Positions 43,761 to 53,571 of a stretch of DNA of 64,000 nucleotides are shown piece by piece. The stretch lies in the NCBI GenBank assembly GCA_947623305.1, contig CANQGQ010000003.1:62001-126000 (forward strand), written 5' to 3'. The DNA comes from an uncultured Alistipes sp. GTDB lineage: Bacteria; Bacteroidota; Bacteroidia; Bacteroidales; Rikenellaceae. Numbering within the stretch: position 1 is the first letter of the stretch; each line of letters starts with the position of its first letter. A program made the translations under genes and the position numbers. The notes below the pieces were generated by a model. The model was not told the DNA's origin and did not search any database. It saw nothing but the letters and a program-made list of their open reading frames with translations.

Positions 43761-44108
43761 TTACGCCCCCGCTTTTTTGCAACCGTAGCCGCTTTTCGTG
43801 AGAATTCCGACCACGCGGTCGCGATGATCGCCCTGGAGGATGATTTCACCCTCTTTGGCCGTGCCGCCCACCCCACATTGGGTCTTCAGCCGACGACCCA
43901 GCTCCTGCAGGGCCGCATCGGGCCCGACGAATCCCCGCACGAGGGTAACGACCTTACCTGCGCGCTGTTTGCGGTCGAGCCACACGCGCAGGTTCTGTCG
44001 CTCGGGCGGGAGCAGTTCGGCTTCCGGTTCCTCCTGCGAGGCGTATTTGTAATGGGGATCGGTCGAATAGACCATGCCCAGACGGGATTTCCAATCGTTG
44101 TCTGCCAT
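43761..44108 (-). CDS. SUI1/YciH family translation factor
   Basis: A bacterial homologue of eukaryotic initiation factor eIF1. The 115-residue protein has the conserved core KVVTLVRGFVG, GRRLKTQCGVGGTAKEGEII, then LQGDHRDRVVGIL. About 50 N-terminal residues precede the SUI1 domain. Its stop codon directly abuts the GTG start of the large outer-membrane protein gene. A TACTTTTG promoter element lies 60 bases upstream. Confidence 0.92.
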   Translation of the reverse strand: MADNDWKSRLGMVYSTDPHYKYASQEEPEAELLPPERQNLRVWLDRKQRAGKVVTLVRGFVGPDAALQELGRRLKTQCGVGGTAKEGEIILQGDHRDRVVGILTKSGYGCKKAGA

Positions 44109-44167
44109 AACTTTTTTGTGGGTCGATAGGTAGGAAACAAACGCCGATAACGGCTCGATATTTTGTA

Positions 44168-44175
44168 CAAAAGTA
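44168..44175 (-). promoter_or_regulatory. -7 promoter element of the SUI1-family gene
   Basis: TACTTTTG on the minus strand. Confidence 0.55.
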
Positions 44176-44188
44176 GGAATTTTTTTCG

Positions 44189-44196
44189 TACCTTTG
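44189..44196 (+). promoter_or_regulatory. -7 promoter element of the DUF4435 gene
   Basis: TACCTTTG; about 130 bases of leader follow before the DUF4435 start, with no recognised structure. Confidence 0.55.
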
Positions 44197-44326
44197 ACTT
44201 AACCGAAGATACTTCGTCATGGCAATGTTCGAATAAATTAAGTAGATTCCGTTGCGGAAGCGGAGGAAGCGTTCGAAAGCAGTATGACATGCTATCCGCG
44301 CTAATAAAAATCGCGCTAATAAGAAA

Positions 44327-45427
44327 ATGGCAAAGAAGAACCGAGAAAACCGACACCCGAACCACCCCGCCGATCGTCGTGCGACGCGATCCGAAACCCT
44401 GCCCGAACCGCTTCCGGCCGATCCGAACCAACAGCTGGTCGAGGTCTATGTCGAAGGCTACGAGGATGTCGCTTTCTGGCGCGGAATCTTCGACCATTTC
44501 CGTACGCCCTACCTGCGTTTCGAGATTTCGGTGCCCGATCGGGCCGACCTTCCCAAAGGAAAAAAGGTGTTGTTGGGCATGATGCCCCGTTCATCCGAAC
44601 GTTTGTTGCTGTGCATGGATTCCGACTTCGACTATCTGTTCGCCGACCGCACGCCCCAGGCCCGCGAGGTGAACGGATCGAAATACGTCTTCCACACCTT
44701 CGCCTACGCCACCGAGAATTACCTCTGCTATGCGCCGGCCCTGCACAACATTTGCGTCAAGGCCACCAAGAACGATACCCGCATCTTCGATTTCGTGCGT
44801 TTCATGCGCGAATACTCCTGTACGATCTATCCGTTGTTCGTGTGGTATGCCTTTTCCGCACAGTCGGACACAGTGCATGTCTTTCCGTTGAGCGATTTCA
44901 AGTCGTCGGTGCGGCTCAATTTTCTCGATATTCGCGACAACGGGACCGAGACGCTGGCCTGGTTAGCGCGCAACGTCGCCAAACGCGAACAACTGCTCAG
45001 GGCCCGGAATCCGTGGATGATCGAACCGATGAAGGTGTTCGAGCAACAGTTGTGCGAACGTGGGCTGACGCGCGAAACCACCTACCTCTTCATGCACGGC
45101 CATACGTTGATGGACAACGTGGTGATGGTGTTGCTGAATGCCGTGTGCGAAAAGCTGCGGGCGATGTCGATCGCCAAAATCGCCGCCTCGACCAAGTCGG
45201 GCACGGCCCTACGCAACGAAATGGCGAATTACACCAATTCGTTGCGTCCGGTGCGCGACGTGTTGCTCGACCACGAAAACTACATGGATTGCCCGCTCTA
45301 CAAACGATTGCAACGAAGTCTGTTGCGTTACGTCCGACTGACCATCGGCGGCATGTACAAGCGGGGCGAGATCAACGATCCGTCGTACGTTACCGTGCTC
45401 CGGCACCTCTGCGAGAAGAATATGTAG
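44327..45427 (+). CDS. DUF4435 (Toprim-like) protein
   Basis: A 366-residue cytoplasmic protein. LVEVYVEGYEDVAFW followed by LLLCMDSDFDYL matches the E...DxD metal-binding pattern of the Toprim-like domain found in DUF4435 and OLD-type nucleases. A YATENYLC segment and a helical C-terminal half follow. No partner ATPase or other defence gene is adjacent, so a nuclease or phosphotransfer role is inference only. The basic N-terminus (NRENRHPNHPADRRATR) is low-complexity. It is monocistronic. Confidence 0.78.
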   Translation: MAKKNRENRHPNHPADRRATRSETLPEPLPADPNQQLVEVYVEGYEDVAFWRGIFDHFRTPYLRFEISVPDRADLPKGKKVLLGMMPRSSERLLLCMDSDFDYLFADRTPQAREVNGSKYVFHTFAYATENYLCYAPALHNICVKATKNDTRIFDFVRFMREYSCTIYPLFVWYAFSAQSDTVHVFPLSDFKSSVRLNFLDIRDNGTETLAWLARNVAKREQLLRARNPWMIEPMKVFEQQLCERGLTRETTYLFMHGHTLMDNVVMVLLNAVCEKLRAMSIAKIAASTKSGTALRNEMANYTNSLRPVRDVLLDHENYMDCPLYKRLQRSLLRYVRLTIGGMYKRGEINDPSYVTVLRHLCEKNM

Positions 45428-45442
45428 CGGATGCTTCGCAGA

Positions 45443-46057
45443 TCAGAAGAAAAAGCCCAGCGACCCGCCCCATACGATGTCGTGGCGCATGCGTACATTC
45501 TGCTTGTACCCTTTCGAAATGAAGGTGTTGCGATGCGTCGGGCCCGGATAGCCCTGGATGCGGACATCCAAGAAGAAATGTTTGATCTGCACGCCGAGGC
45601 CGCCCATCCAGGCCACCTTGCCCGAACCGAATCCGATTTGGAGCAGATCGGGGTGCGAACTTTTGAGCGAGTGGTTCACGCGGAACGAGGCACCGCCGAA
45701 AAGCCGGACGACGCCGAACTGGAAGCCTAATTGCACGGGAATTTCCAGCCGTTCGGAGCGCAGACGGACGTCGGTGCTCATATTTTCGCGAGTGCTCCTT
45801 ACTGCATAGTTAACAAAATTGTAGTTGAGCTCCGATTGCAGATGGACGTACTTCGAGAGGTTGAGGCGCAGGACGAAACCTGCTTCGAATCCTGTGCGGG
45901 AGGGGCCCGCCACGAATCGAGTACCGTTGACCACGACGGGTGAAAAACGGAAATCGGTGGTGTTGATGCCGCCGCGGAAACCGGCTTGCAGTCGTTGCGC
46001 CGATGCCGCTCCGCAGAGCGTCAATGCGGCTGCCAATGAGAGGAACAGTCGTTTCAT
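45443..46057 (-). CDS. PorT-like outer-membrane beta-barrel protein
   Basis: The 204-residue protein has a signal peptide (MKRLFLSLAAALTLCGAASA), then QRLQAGFRGGINTTDF and alternating barrel strands (LNLSKYVHLQSELNYNF, VWGGSLGFFF at the end). This is the common Bacteroidota porin-family/PorT fold with about eight to ten strands; the function is not known. The start at 46057 is fixed by the signal peptide. It converges with the DUF4435 gene, 15 bases apart. Confidence 0.85.
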   Translation of the reverse strand: MKRLFLSLAAALTLCGAASAQRLQAGFRGGINTTDFRFSPVVVNGTRFVAGPSRTGFEAGFVLRLNLSKYVHLQSELNYNFVNYAVRSTRENMSTDVRLRSERLEIPVQLGFQFGVVRLFGGASFRVNHSLKSSHPDLLQIGFGSGKVAWMGGLGVQIKHFFLDVRIQGYPGPTHRNTFISKGYKQNVRMRHDIVWGGSLGFFF

Positions 46058-46127
46058 AGGATATTGGTTAATAAGGTAATTATATACACGCCGGTACATA
46101 ATTACGGTTAATAAAACAGCGTGGAGA

Positions 46128-47477
46128 TCACATCAGGGGCGAGGCGAGACGCAGCACATCGCCGACGAACCGTCGTACGGGAGAGGGATTCCACGTCGCG
46201 CGGGTGATCCGGCGACAGGAAGCCAGGTCTTTGTCGAAGGTCGCCGAGAGCTCTTCGACGATTCTTCGGTCGCGGATGAAAACCGTAACTTCCCAGTTGT
46301 CCGCTAAACTGCGATAATCCAAGTTGGCCGTGCCGATCGAGGCGATGCGGTCGTCCGCCAGCAGCAGCTTGGCATGCAGAAATCCGTTTTCGTAGCGATA
46401 GAGCCGGATTCCCGCATCGAGCAGATCATCCATATAGGAATCGGCGATCCGATCCGCTACGCAGGAATCGCTGTATGCCGGAATCATCGCTTCGACCCGT
46501 ATGCCGCTTCGGGCAGCCATCCGCAGCGCCTCGAACAGTACGACCGGCGGCAGCAGATAAGGCGTGCAGAGGCGGATCCGTTCGCGGGCCGTCATGATCG
46601 TCGTGGCGAATGCCTCGGCGAGCGTCGTCCGCGTGGGGCCTTCGCCGGCCCAGCTCACCTGGAGCGGTAACCGTCGGCGGACGGTGTGTCGGGCGATATA
46701 GCGGGCCGGATCGAGCCGTTCGCCTCGCACATGCGCCCAGTCGGCCAGAAAAAGCCTTTGCAGGTCGGCCACGGCGTCGCCTTCGATCCGAAGGTGCTCA
46801 TCGCGCCATTTTCCCATGCCATCTCCATCGAGGTAGTATTTCGCAATATTTATGCCACCCAGAAATGCCACCCGTCCGTCCGTAACGACTATTTTGCGAT
46901 GATTGCGGCGAGTGCTGCGAGGCGTGAACCACGGAAACCGCAGCGGTTCGAACGGATGGATGTCGATGCCGGCGTCGCTCATTCGGCGGAGCAGCGCACG
47001 GCTCATGCCGCTCGAACCGACGGCGTCGTAGATGACGCGGACTTCCACTCCGGCCCGGGCCTTGCGGACGAGGATGTCGGCGATGGTGCGGCCGATACGG
47101 TCGTCGCGGAAGATGTAGTATTCCATATGGATGGTGCGTGCGGCCCGTTGCAGGGCGGTGATGAGGGCCGTGAAAGCATTGTTGCCGTTGTGGAGCAACT
47201 CCACATGATTGTGCAGGGTCGTGCGGGTGCCGCATCCTGCGTGGATGATCCGTTCGAGCCGGTCGTCAAAAAGAAGGCCTTCGATCCGTTCCGGCATTTT
47301 TCGGTAGCGGATGCGTTTGCGGAATCCGGCCAGCAGATAGAGCAGCGTCCCGACGAGCGGCAGCAGACCGATGACGGCGAGCCATGCCGCCGCCGAAGCG
47401 GGATGCCGATGCTGGCGAACGACGACGGGAACCGCGGCCAGCAGCCAGAGCAGATGGATGAGCAAAACGAGGTACAT
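46128..47477 (-). CDS. cls: Cardiolipin synthase
   Basis: Condenses two phosphatidylglycerols to cardiolipin. Two N-terminal membrane helices (YLVLLIHLLWLLAAVPVVV and WLAVIGLLPLVGTLLYLLAGF) precede two phospholipase-D-type HKD motifs, NHRKIVVTDGRVAFLGG and HAKLLLADDRIASIGT. The latter is followed by NLDYRSL. The length from the ATG at 47477 is 449 residues, normal for ClsA-type enzymes. The open frame upstream of that ATG includes a promoter region and is not coding. Confidence 0.93.
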   Translation of the reverse strand: MYLVLLIHLLWLLAAVPVVVRQHRHPASAAAWLAVIGLLPLVGTLLYLLAGFRKRIRYRKMPERIEGLLFDDRLERIIHAGCGTRTTLHNHVELLHNGNNAFTALITALQRAARTIHMEYYIFRDDRIGRTIADILVRKARAGVEVRVIYDAVGSSGMSRALLRRMSDAGIDIHPFEPLRFPWFTPRSTRRNHRKIVVTDGRVAFLGGINIAKYYLDGDGMGKWRDEHLRIEGDAVADLQRLFLADWAHVRGERLDPARYIARHTVRRRLPLQVSWAGEGPTRTTLAEAFATTIMTARERIRLCTPYLLPPVVLFEALRMAARSGIRVEAMIPAYSDSCVADRIADSYMDDLLDAGIRLYRYENGFLHAKLLLADDRIASIGTANLDYRSLADNWEVTVFIRDRRIVEELSATFDKDLASCRRITRATWNPSPVRRFVGDVLRLASPLM

Positions 47478-47545
47478 CGCCCGACGACAAGGCACACCGC
47501 GTGCCACGACGTCGAAAAAAATTTGCAAATATCGAATATCCTTAT

Positions 47546-47553
47546 TAACTTTG
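47546..47553 (+). promoter_or_regulatory. -7 promoter element of greA
   Basis: TAACTTTG, 68 bases upstream of the greA start. The leader contains a small GACC...GGTC hairpin (47581-47595). Confidence 0.55.
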
Positions 47554-47621
47554 TTCCAGCATAAAAGCAAACGGGGTTCTGACCTTCACCGGTCAGGATT
47601 CTTATTTTTTACGTTTTCAAC

Positions 47622-48098
47622 ATGGGAAAAGAGATCATCTACCTCACTGCGGAGGGGTACAAAAAACTCAAGGACGAGCTCGATCACATGCGTTCGGTCG
47701 AGCGTCCGGCCATTTCGGCGGCCATCGCCGAGGCACGCGACAAGGGCGACCTTTCGGAAAACGCCGAATACGATGCCGCGCGCGAAGCGCAGGGCTTGTT
47801 GGAGATGCGGATCGCCAAGATGGAGGATACGCTCGCCAATGCCCGCATCATCGACGAATCGAAAATAGACAAGAGCAAGGTGCAGATTCTGAGCAAGGTT
47901 ACGTTGCTCAACCGCAATACCGGCAAGCAGATGGTCTATACGATCGTCGCCGAGCACGAAGCCAACCTGCGCGAGGGCAAACTGGCCATCGGGACGCCGA
48001 TCGCCAAGGCGTTGCTGGGACATAAGAAGGGCGACGTCGTGGAGGTGAACGTTCCGGCCGGAACGATTCATTTCGAGATCGTCGACATCAATATCTGA
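47622..48098 (+). CDS. greA: Transcription elongation factor GreA
   Basis: Rescues backtracked RNA polymerase by stimulating transcript cleavage. The 158-residue protein has the coiled-coil N-domain with the tip acidic residues (DKGDLSENAEYDAA) and a C-terminal FKBP-like domain (GTPIAKALLGHKKGDVVEV, PAGTIHFEIVDI). Full length. An unusual run of nine G lies just after the stop. Confidence 0.97.
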   Translation: MGKEIIYLTAEGYKKLKDELDHMRSVERPAISAAIAEARDKGDLSENAEYDAAREAQGLLEMRIAKMEDTLANARIIDESKIDKSKVQILSKVTLLNRNTGKQMVYTIVAEHEANLREGKLAIGTPIAKALLGHKKGDVVEVNVPAGTIHFEIVDINI

Positions 48099-48173
48099 CC
48101 GGCACAGGGGGGGGGCTCTTAATAACGGCTGTCTTCGCTACCGATCCTTTTCGAAAGGAAGCGGTTGGTAGCG

Positions 48174-49457
48174 CTAATAAACGGCCGTAATACGCCGATA
48201 GTCCGCAATGGCCACCGCATAACTGTAATGAGCCTGGATGGCATTCGTGTAAATCTGTATCCAACTCAGTTGCGCCTGCATCACGTCGAGAATGGTCGCC
48301 AGCCCCTCGCCGTAAGAATAGGTGCTGATTTCGAGGTTCTCGCCGGCGATGCGCAGATTGTATTCCGTGGCTCCGACCTGCGCACGGCTTTCCAACATGG
48401 CCGTCCAGCCGTTCATCTCTTCCCGTACCACATCGTCCTGCATTTCGGCGGCATTCCACTCGCTGCGCAGGCGGGCCGCTTCGGCCGCTCCGACCGCCCG
48501 GCGCCGTTCACCCCAATGGAAAATCGGCACCGAAAGCTGCACGAACGCCTTTCCATCCAAATAGGTCGCCCCGTTGCGATTAGGCGAATAGGGCTGCCAC
48601 ATGCCGCCGATTCCGACACTCAACTGCGGATTGTAAGGGGCCCGCGCCGCCCGTATGGCCACCCCTGCCTGCTCGACCCGCAACAGAGCCGCTGCATAAT
48701 CGGGACGATGCTCCAATGCAGCAAGCCCCTCGCTCCGCACGGGCACCGGCAGCGAATCCCGTATGCCCGATGCCAGCGCGACCGCCTTCTCCGGCGGCGC
48801 ACCCCGCAGGATGTTGAAGTTGTGGAGCGCCACGATGTAATTCCGTTCGGTCGACACCGCTTCGTACTCCGCCTCGCTCAACCGCGTGTCGATCATCAGC
48901 ACGTCGCTCTTGGCGATATACCCTTCGGCGAAACGGCGGTCGACCACCTCTTTCAACGAACGGATGATCGCAACATAACGCTGCATCGCTTCGGCGAAAA
49001 GCCGCATGGCGGAGAGATTCCAATAGGTGTATTCCGCCGCATAACGCACCTCCAGGCGAGTGAACTCCTCGTCGCACAACGCAATATCATAACCCAATTC
49101 GGCCTGTCGATAGGCAGCCCGCGTCGCGCCTCCGCCGTAGATCGTCTGCACGATCTGCGGTTCGACAGCGAACGTCCATCGTTCGTCGTCGTCGAACCGG
49201 CGGGCTGCGACGGCGAAACTTCCGGCTGCTGACAGACGGGGTAGAAATCCCGTGCGGATGCGGCCCATCGTTTCGGCCGCCTCGACCCGTTGCGCCGCGG
49301 CCGCTTTCAGCCGCCGGCTGTAGGCCGTTACCGCATCGCAATAGGCCTCGATCGAAATCGACGACCCATCGGCCGGCTGCGGCGGATCGGACAGCGGAAC
49401 CTGCGCCGCAAGCCGCAGGACGGATAAGACGAACAACCCAAAAAGAAACGGTTTCAT
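48174..49457 (-). CDS. TolC-family outer-membrane efflux channel
   Basis: The 427-residue protein has a signal peptide (MKPFLFGLFVLSVLRLAAQ) and two repeats of long amphipathic helices with short strands (LSAAGSFAVAARRF in the first half, LSVGIGGMWQPY in the second). This matches the OEP fold of TolC/OprM. It overlaps the RND gene by four bases and is the last gene of the pump operon, forming the outer-membrane duct. Confidence 0.92.
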   Translation of the reverse strand: MKPFLFGLFVLSVLRLAAQVPLSDPPQPADGSSISIEAYCDAVTAYSRRLKAAAAQRVEAAETMGRIRTGFLPRLSAAGSFAVAARRFDDDERWTFAVEPQIVQTIYGGGATRAAYRQAELGYDIALCDEEFTRLEVRYAAEYTYWNLSAMRLFAEAMQRYVAIIRSLKEVVDRRFAEGYIAKSDVLMIDTRLSEAEYEAVSTERNYIVALHNFNILRGAPPEKAVALASGIRDSLPVPVRSEGLAALEHRPDYAAALLRVEQAGVAIRAARAPYNPQLSVGIGGMWQPYSPNRNGATYLDGKAFVQLSVPIFHWGERRRAVGAAEAARLRSEWNAAEMQDDVVREEMNGWTAMLESRAQVGATEYNLRIAGENLEISTYSYGEGLATILDVMQAQLSWIQIYTNAIQAHYSYAVAIADYRRITAVY

Positions 49458-52400
49458 GATTGGCGGATGTGATAAAAGAGCGCATAAAAGACGGGCAGGA
49501 CGAAGACGGTGAGCAACGTGGCGATCAACAGTCCGCCCATGATCGAAGCGGCCATCGCTCCGAAAAGCGAATCGCCGAGCAGCGGCAGCATGCCCAGAAT
49601 CGTGGTGCCCGAAGCGACCGTTACGGGAACGATGCGGCTGCGGGTGGCCGCAATCAACGCTTCGTAAGGCGGCAGGCCGTCGGCCCGCAGCGTGTCGATC
49701 CGTTCGACGAGCACCACAGCGTTTTTAATGTTCATGCCGACCAGCCCGAGCAGTCCGAGCAGCGAGAAGAAGTTGAAAATTTTGCCCGCGACGGCCAACC
49801 CCAAGACCACCCCGATGAAAATCAACGGCGTCATCAGGAGAATGACCACCGGTTCGCGATAATTGCGGAACAACAGGAGCAACACCATGAAAATCAACGC
49901 CAACGTCAGCGGCATTTTGGCGGCCAACGCCTCGTTGGATTCCTGCTGGCTCTCCTGCTCGCCGAAACTCCGCATCGAATAGCCCTCGGGCAACTGCACG
50001 GAACGTTCGATGCTGTCGCGCAGCGCCGTGTAGAGCTCGATCGTATTGACCCCGCGCACGGGATCGCACTGCGCCCGCATGGTTCGCTGCCGATTGTAAC
50101 GTTTCACAACCCCTCGGCGGAATTCGAACCGAAACGCCTCGACGGTCTGCTCCACGGATCGCACCTTGCCCGTAGGCGTGAAGAGCGGCAAGGCCTGCAA
50201 ATCGGCCAAGTCGTAAGTTTCCAGCCGGTCGTCCTTCAACAGCACGGGCAGAATCTGGTCGCCCTCGCGGTAGTCGCCCAGCCGGTAACCTTGTGTGGCG
50301 ACGGTAATTCCCTGGGCCATCAGGCTCCGCGAAATGCCGACCCGCTGCCCCTTCATCTGCGAATAGACCGGCAACCAAGTTGGCACTCGATTGCCCCAGT
50401 TGTTGCGGATGTTGGTCGTGCCTGGCGTGCGGGCCATGATGCGTTCGGCCTGCGTCGTCAGCCGGAGCAGCGTGTCGATCTCCTCGCCGATGAATCCGAA
50501 CTCGACGGCCGCATCGGGCACGGGCGAAAGTTTGAAGAGCGACGACCGCAGCCATACATCGGGGAACTCTGCCGCGACGAACCGTTCGAAAGCCGCTTCG
50601 ACCTCCTCCGTGTTGCGCTTATCGTGCAGCTCGATCAACAAGTTGCCGAAATTGGGACGCAGGGCGACGCTGCCCGAAGCCAAATAATAACGCGGCGGCG
50701 TGGCGCCCATCGTTACGGAGACCCGTTTCACCTCGGGCCGCAGCTGCAGCCACTCCTCCATGCGGATCAGCTGGCGCTCGGTCGCCCGAATGTCGTACCC
50801 CTCGGGCAGCAGCACATCGGCACGGAAATAGGGTTTGTCGAGATTCGGAAAGAAGTTCTGCGGCATACGTCCCATGACGAAAACCGACAGCACGAACAAC
50901 ACCGCGACCTCGGCGACTACCGCCCAACGTCTCCGCAACAGCACGGCCAGCACTCGGTCGAATCGGCGATAAAAGCGCGAATCGTAACCATTTTTTCGGG
51001 ACGGTTGTCGCTCCTCCGACCGTTGTAACAAAAAATTGCCGAAAAGCGGCGTTTGCGTCAGTGCCAGCAACCAACTGAGCAACAGCGAAACGGCCACCAC
51101 GACGAACAGCGGTTTGACGATTTCGGCGACCGCTGAAGGGGCCAAATAGAGCGGCAGAAACGAGCAGACGGCGATCAACGTGGCCCCCAACAAGCTGCGG
51201 GCTGGAGCGGTCGCCCCGTCGACCAGCGCGGTGGCGCGGTCCACACCCCGCAGCATCGCCTGACGGGCATTATCCGTTACGACAATGGCATTGTCGACCA
51301 GCATTCCCATGGCGATGATGAAACCGGCGAGCGACGTCCGGTTGAGCCCTTCGCCGAGGAACTGCATGACGAAGAGCGTGCCGCCGATGCTGAAAAGCAG
51401 CGAACTGCCGATCAACGCACCGGCCCGCAACCCCATTACGGCCATGATGACCAGCAGGACGATCGCCACCGAGGCGGCCAGATTCAAAAGAAAGGTCGTC
51501 GTCGCCTCGCGGGCGATGCGGTCTTCGGGATAGAGCACATCCAGTTCCAGGCCGATGGGCATACGGGCGGTCTGTTCGGCCAACAGGCGATCGACCTGAC
51601 GGCCCACCGCCGAAACGTCGGCATCGGCCTCGGTCGAAATCCCGATGCCGATGGCCCGCCGACCGTCGACTCGCATCAACGTCCGCGGCGGCTCGGCATA
51701 CTGCTGTTCGACGCGGGCCACGTCGCCCAACCGATACTGTTTGCCCGACGAGGCGAACAACAGTTGATTCCGCAGATCGTCCAACTGCTTGTAAGTGCCG
51801 TCTTCGAGGATGCGGATCGCCATCTCGCCGGCCTGCTTTTCGCCGCTGTCGACCAGCACGTTCTGCTGCGAAAGGGTCGCCACGACGGTTTCGGGACGGA
51901 TGGCGAAATTGGCCAGCGTCGCCAAGCTGATATACACGTCGATTTCGGGTTCCTGCTCGCCGAACAGGGTTACTTTCTGCACGCCGTCGATGGTAACGAG
52001 GCGTTTTTTGAGCTGCTGCGCCCAATCGCGCAACTCCGACCACGAAAATCCGTCGTCGGCCGACAGCCCGTAATAGATGCCGTAAACATCGCCGTAATCG
52101 TCGGCCACCGTGATGGCCGAAGCACCGGCCGGCAGCTGCGGCTGGATGTCGGCCACCTTGCGACGCAGTTCGTCCCACAACTGCGGAATCTCGGCAGCGC
52201 GGGTCGCAGGGTCGAGCTCGACGAGAATCCGCGACAAGCCGTAATGGGATTCCGAAGTGATTTTATGGATGCGGCGCATCGACTGCACTTCGCGTTCGAT
52301 GGGCTCCGTAATCAACTGTTCGACCTGTTCGGGCGTGGCGCCCGGGTAAGCGCAGCTCAACGAAGCACTTTTGATGACGAAAACGGCATCCTCCTTCTTG

Positions 52401-52501
52401 CCCAACGTGAAAAATCCCGCGATGCCGCCGACCAGCAGCAGCGCCAGAAAAAACCACACCACGCGGCCGTTCCGCAACGCATATCGGGGTAAATTCATCA
52501 T
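49454..52501 (-). CDS. RND efflux pump permease
   Basis: The 1015-residue inner-membrane transporter has 12 predicted helices and two large periplasmic loops. The proton-relay region in helix 4 reads GMLVDNAIVVTDNARQA, with Asp-Asn where AcrB has Asp-Asp. The duplicated half has GLLGLVGMNIKNAVVLVE. It fits the HAE/multidrug-like RND group. It forms a tripartite pump with the adaptor encoded 7 bases upstream and the TolC protein downstream. No regulator is nearby, and the substrate is unknown. Confidence 0.95.
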   Translation of the reverse strand: MMNLPRYALRNGRVVWFFLALLLVGGIAGFFTLGKKEDAVFVIKSASLSCAYPGATPEQVEQLITEPIEREVQSMRRIHKITSESHYGLSRILVELDPATRAAEIPQLWDELRRKVADIQPQLPAGASAITVADDYGDVYGIYYGLSADDGFSWSELRDWAQQLKKRLVTIDGVQKVTLFGEQEPEIDVYISLATLANFAIRPETVVATLSQQNVLVDSGEKQAGEMAIRILEDGTYKQLDDLRNQLLFASSGKQYRLGDVARVEQQYAEPPRTLMRVDGRRAIGIGISTEADADVSAVGRQVDRLLAEQTARMPIGLELDVLYPEDRIAREATTTFLLNLAASVAIVLLVIMAVMGLRAGALIGSSLLFSIGGTLFVMQFLGEGLNRTSLAGFIIAMGMLVDNAIVVTDNARQAMLRGVDRATALVDGATAPARSLLGATLIAVCSFLPLYLAPSAVAEIVKPLFVVVAVSLLLSWLLALTQTPLFGNFLLQRSEERQPSRKNGYDSRFYRRFDRVLAVLLRRRWAVVAEVAVLFVLSVFVMGRMPQNFFPNLDKPYFRADVLLPEGYDIRATERQLIRMEEWLQLRPEVKRVSVTMGATPPRYYLASGSVALRPNFGNLLIELHDKRNTEEVEAAFERFVAAEFPDVWLRSSLFKLSPVPDAAVEFGFIGEEIDTLLRLTTQAERIMARTPGTTNIRNNWGNRVPTWLPVYSQMKGQRVGISRSLMAQGITVATQGYRLGDYREGDQILPVLLKDDRLETYDLADLQALPLFTPTGKVRSVEQTVEAFRFEFRRGVVKRYNRQRTMRAQCDPVRGVNTIELYTALRDSIERSVQLPEGYSMRSFGEQESQQESNEALAAKMPLTLALIFMVLLLLFRNYREPVVILLMTPLIFIGVVLGLAVAGKIFNFFSLLGLLGLVGMNIKNAVVLVERIDTLRADGLPPYEALIAATRSRIVPVTVASGTTILGMLPLLGDSLFGAMAASIMGGLLIATLLTVFVLPVFYALFYHIRQS

Positions 52502-52508
52502 GGCACCG

Positions 52509-53534
52509 TCATTTCAGGATCCGTACTTCCTCCCCCTCGCGCAGCCGATAGACCCCGGCCGTAACCACGCGGTCGCCGGGTTCCACCCCGCGCAGAATCG
52601 TTACCCGATCGCGTCCGAAAAGTTCGCCGAGCTCCACGGCCCGCAACGAAACGCGATCGTTTCGATCGACGATCCAGACGTAATCGCCGCCCTCGGCCGG
52701 AGCGTAAATCGCCGTAACGGGCAACGACACGACATCGGGCATCGTATCGGCCACCCGCATCGAGACGACGCACGACATGCCGGGCACAATGCGGTAACGC
52801 ACCGTGTCGACATCGGTCAACCGAAGCGAAACGGGAAATCCCGAAGCGTCGGACGACGTTTTGACATACTCTTTGAGTACGGCGGCGAACGGAACGTTGC
52901 GATAGTTGTCGAACTCGACGCTGAAACGGGTAGAATCGGCCGTCAGCAGCTGCAGCCCTTGTTCGGGCAGGGTGAACTGCACGGTCGTGGAACGCGGATT
53001 GACGACACGGATGATGGCTTGTCCGGCCTGCACCCGCTCGTAGGTATCGACGAATTTGCGTTCGACGACGCTGGCGAACGGCGCCCGCAGCTTGGTCTCT
53101 TTGAGCATGTCGAGCGCATTTTCGTAACTCGACTGCGCCTGCGTGTAGCGCGTGCGGGCCGCCTCGAACTCCTGCTGCGACACGGCCTGATGCTCCAGCA
53201 GCCGCTGCATGCGCGCAAACTGCGACCGCGCCTGCTCGAAAGCCGACCGCTCGGCCGCCACCTGCAACTCGATGTCGCGCGGGTTGAGCTCAGCGAGCAG
53301 CGTCCCTTTGACAACGTAATCGCCCGTAGGCACCGGCAGGTCGAGCACCTGTCCGGCCACCTTGAAGGCGAGCGTAACGGCATCGTCCGGCGTGGCCATG
53401 CCCGCGAAATCCCGTTCGATGAAGGCCGTGTGCGAAGCGATCGTTACCTTCACGGGACGCACCGCCGGTTGGGGCGTCCGATGCGATGGGCACCCCGCCG
53501 CAAGCAACGGGAACAAGAACAACAGAAAACGCAT
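52509..53534 (-). CDS. RND efflux periplasmic adaptor (membrane fusion protein)
   Basis: The 341-residue lipoprotein (lipobox LAAGC) has the MFP order: a beta-barrel/lipoyl half (KVAGQVLDLPVPTGDYV), a coiled-coil hairpin (about residues 85-150, ERSAFEQARSQFARMQRL), the second lipoyl half (APFASVVERKFVDTYERV), and a C-terminal membrane-proximal domain. It is the first gene of the pump operon. A terminator hairpin ends only a few bases before its ATG, leaving almost no room for a promoter between them. Confidence 0.93.
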   Translation of the reverse strand: MRFLLFLFPLLAAGCPSHRTPQPAVRPVKVTIASHTAFIERDFAGMATPDDAVTLAFKVAGQVLDLPVPTGDYVVKGTLLAELNPRDIELQVAAERSAFEQARSQFARMQRLLEHQAVSQQEFEAARTRYTQAQSSYENALDMLKETKLRAPFASVVERKFVDTYERVQAGQAIIRVVNPRSTTVQFTLPEQGLQLLTADSTRFSVEFDNYRNVPFAAVLKEYVKTSSDASGFPVSLRLTDVDTVRYRIVPGMSCVVSMRVADTMPDVVSLPVTAIYAPAEGGDYVWIVDRNDRVSLRAVELGELFGRDRVTILRGVEPGDRVVTAGVYRLREGEEVRILK

Positions 53535-53537
53535 ACG

Positions 53538-53571
53538 AAAAAAGTTGACTTCGCAATCGGAAGTCAACTTT
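53538..53571 (-). terminator. Terminator of the MauE/DoxX-like gene, abutting the pump operon start
   Basis: Perfect inverted repeat AAAGTTGACTTC / GAAGTCAACTTT with T6 on the minus strand, ending about four bases before the adaptor ATG (53534). Confidence 0.85.
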
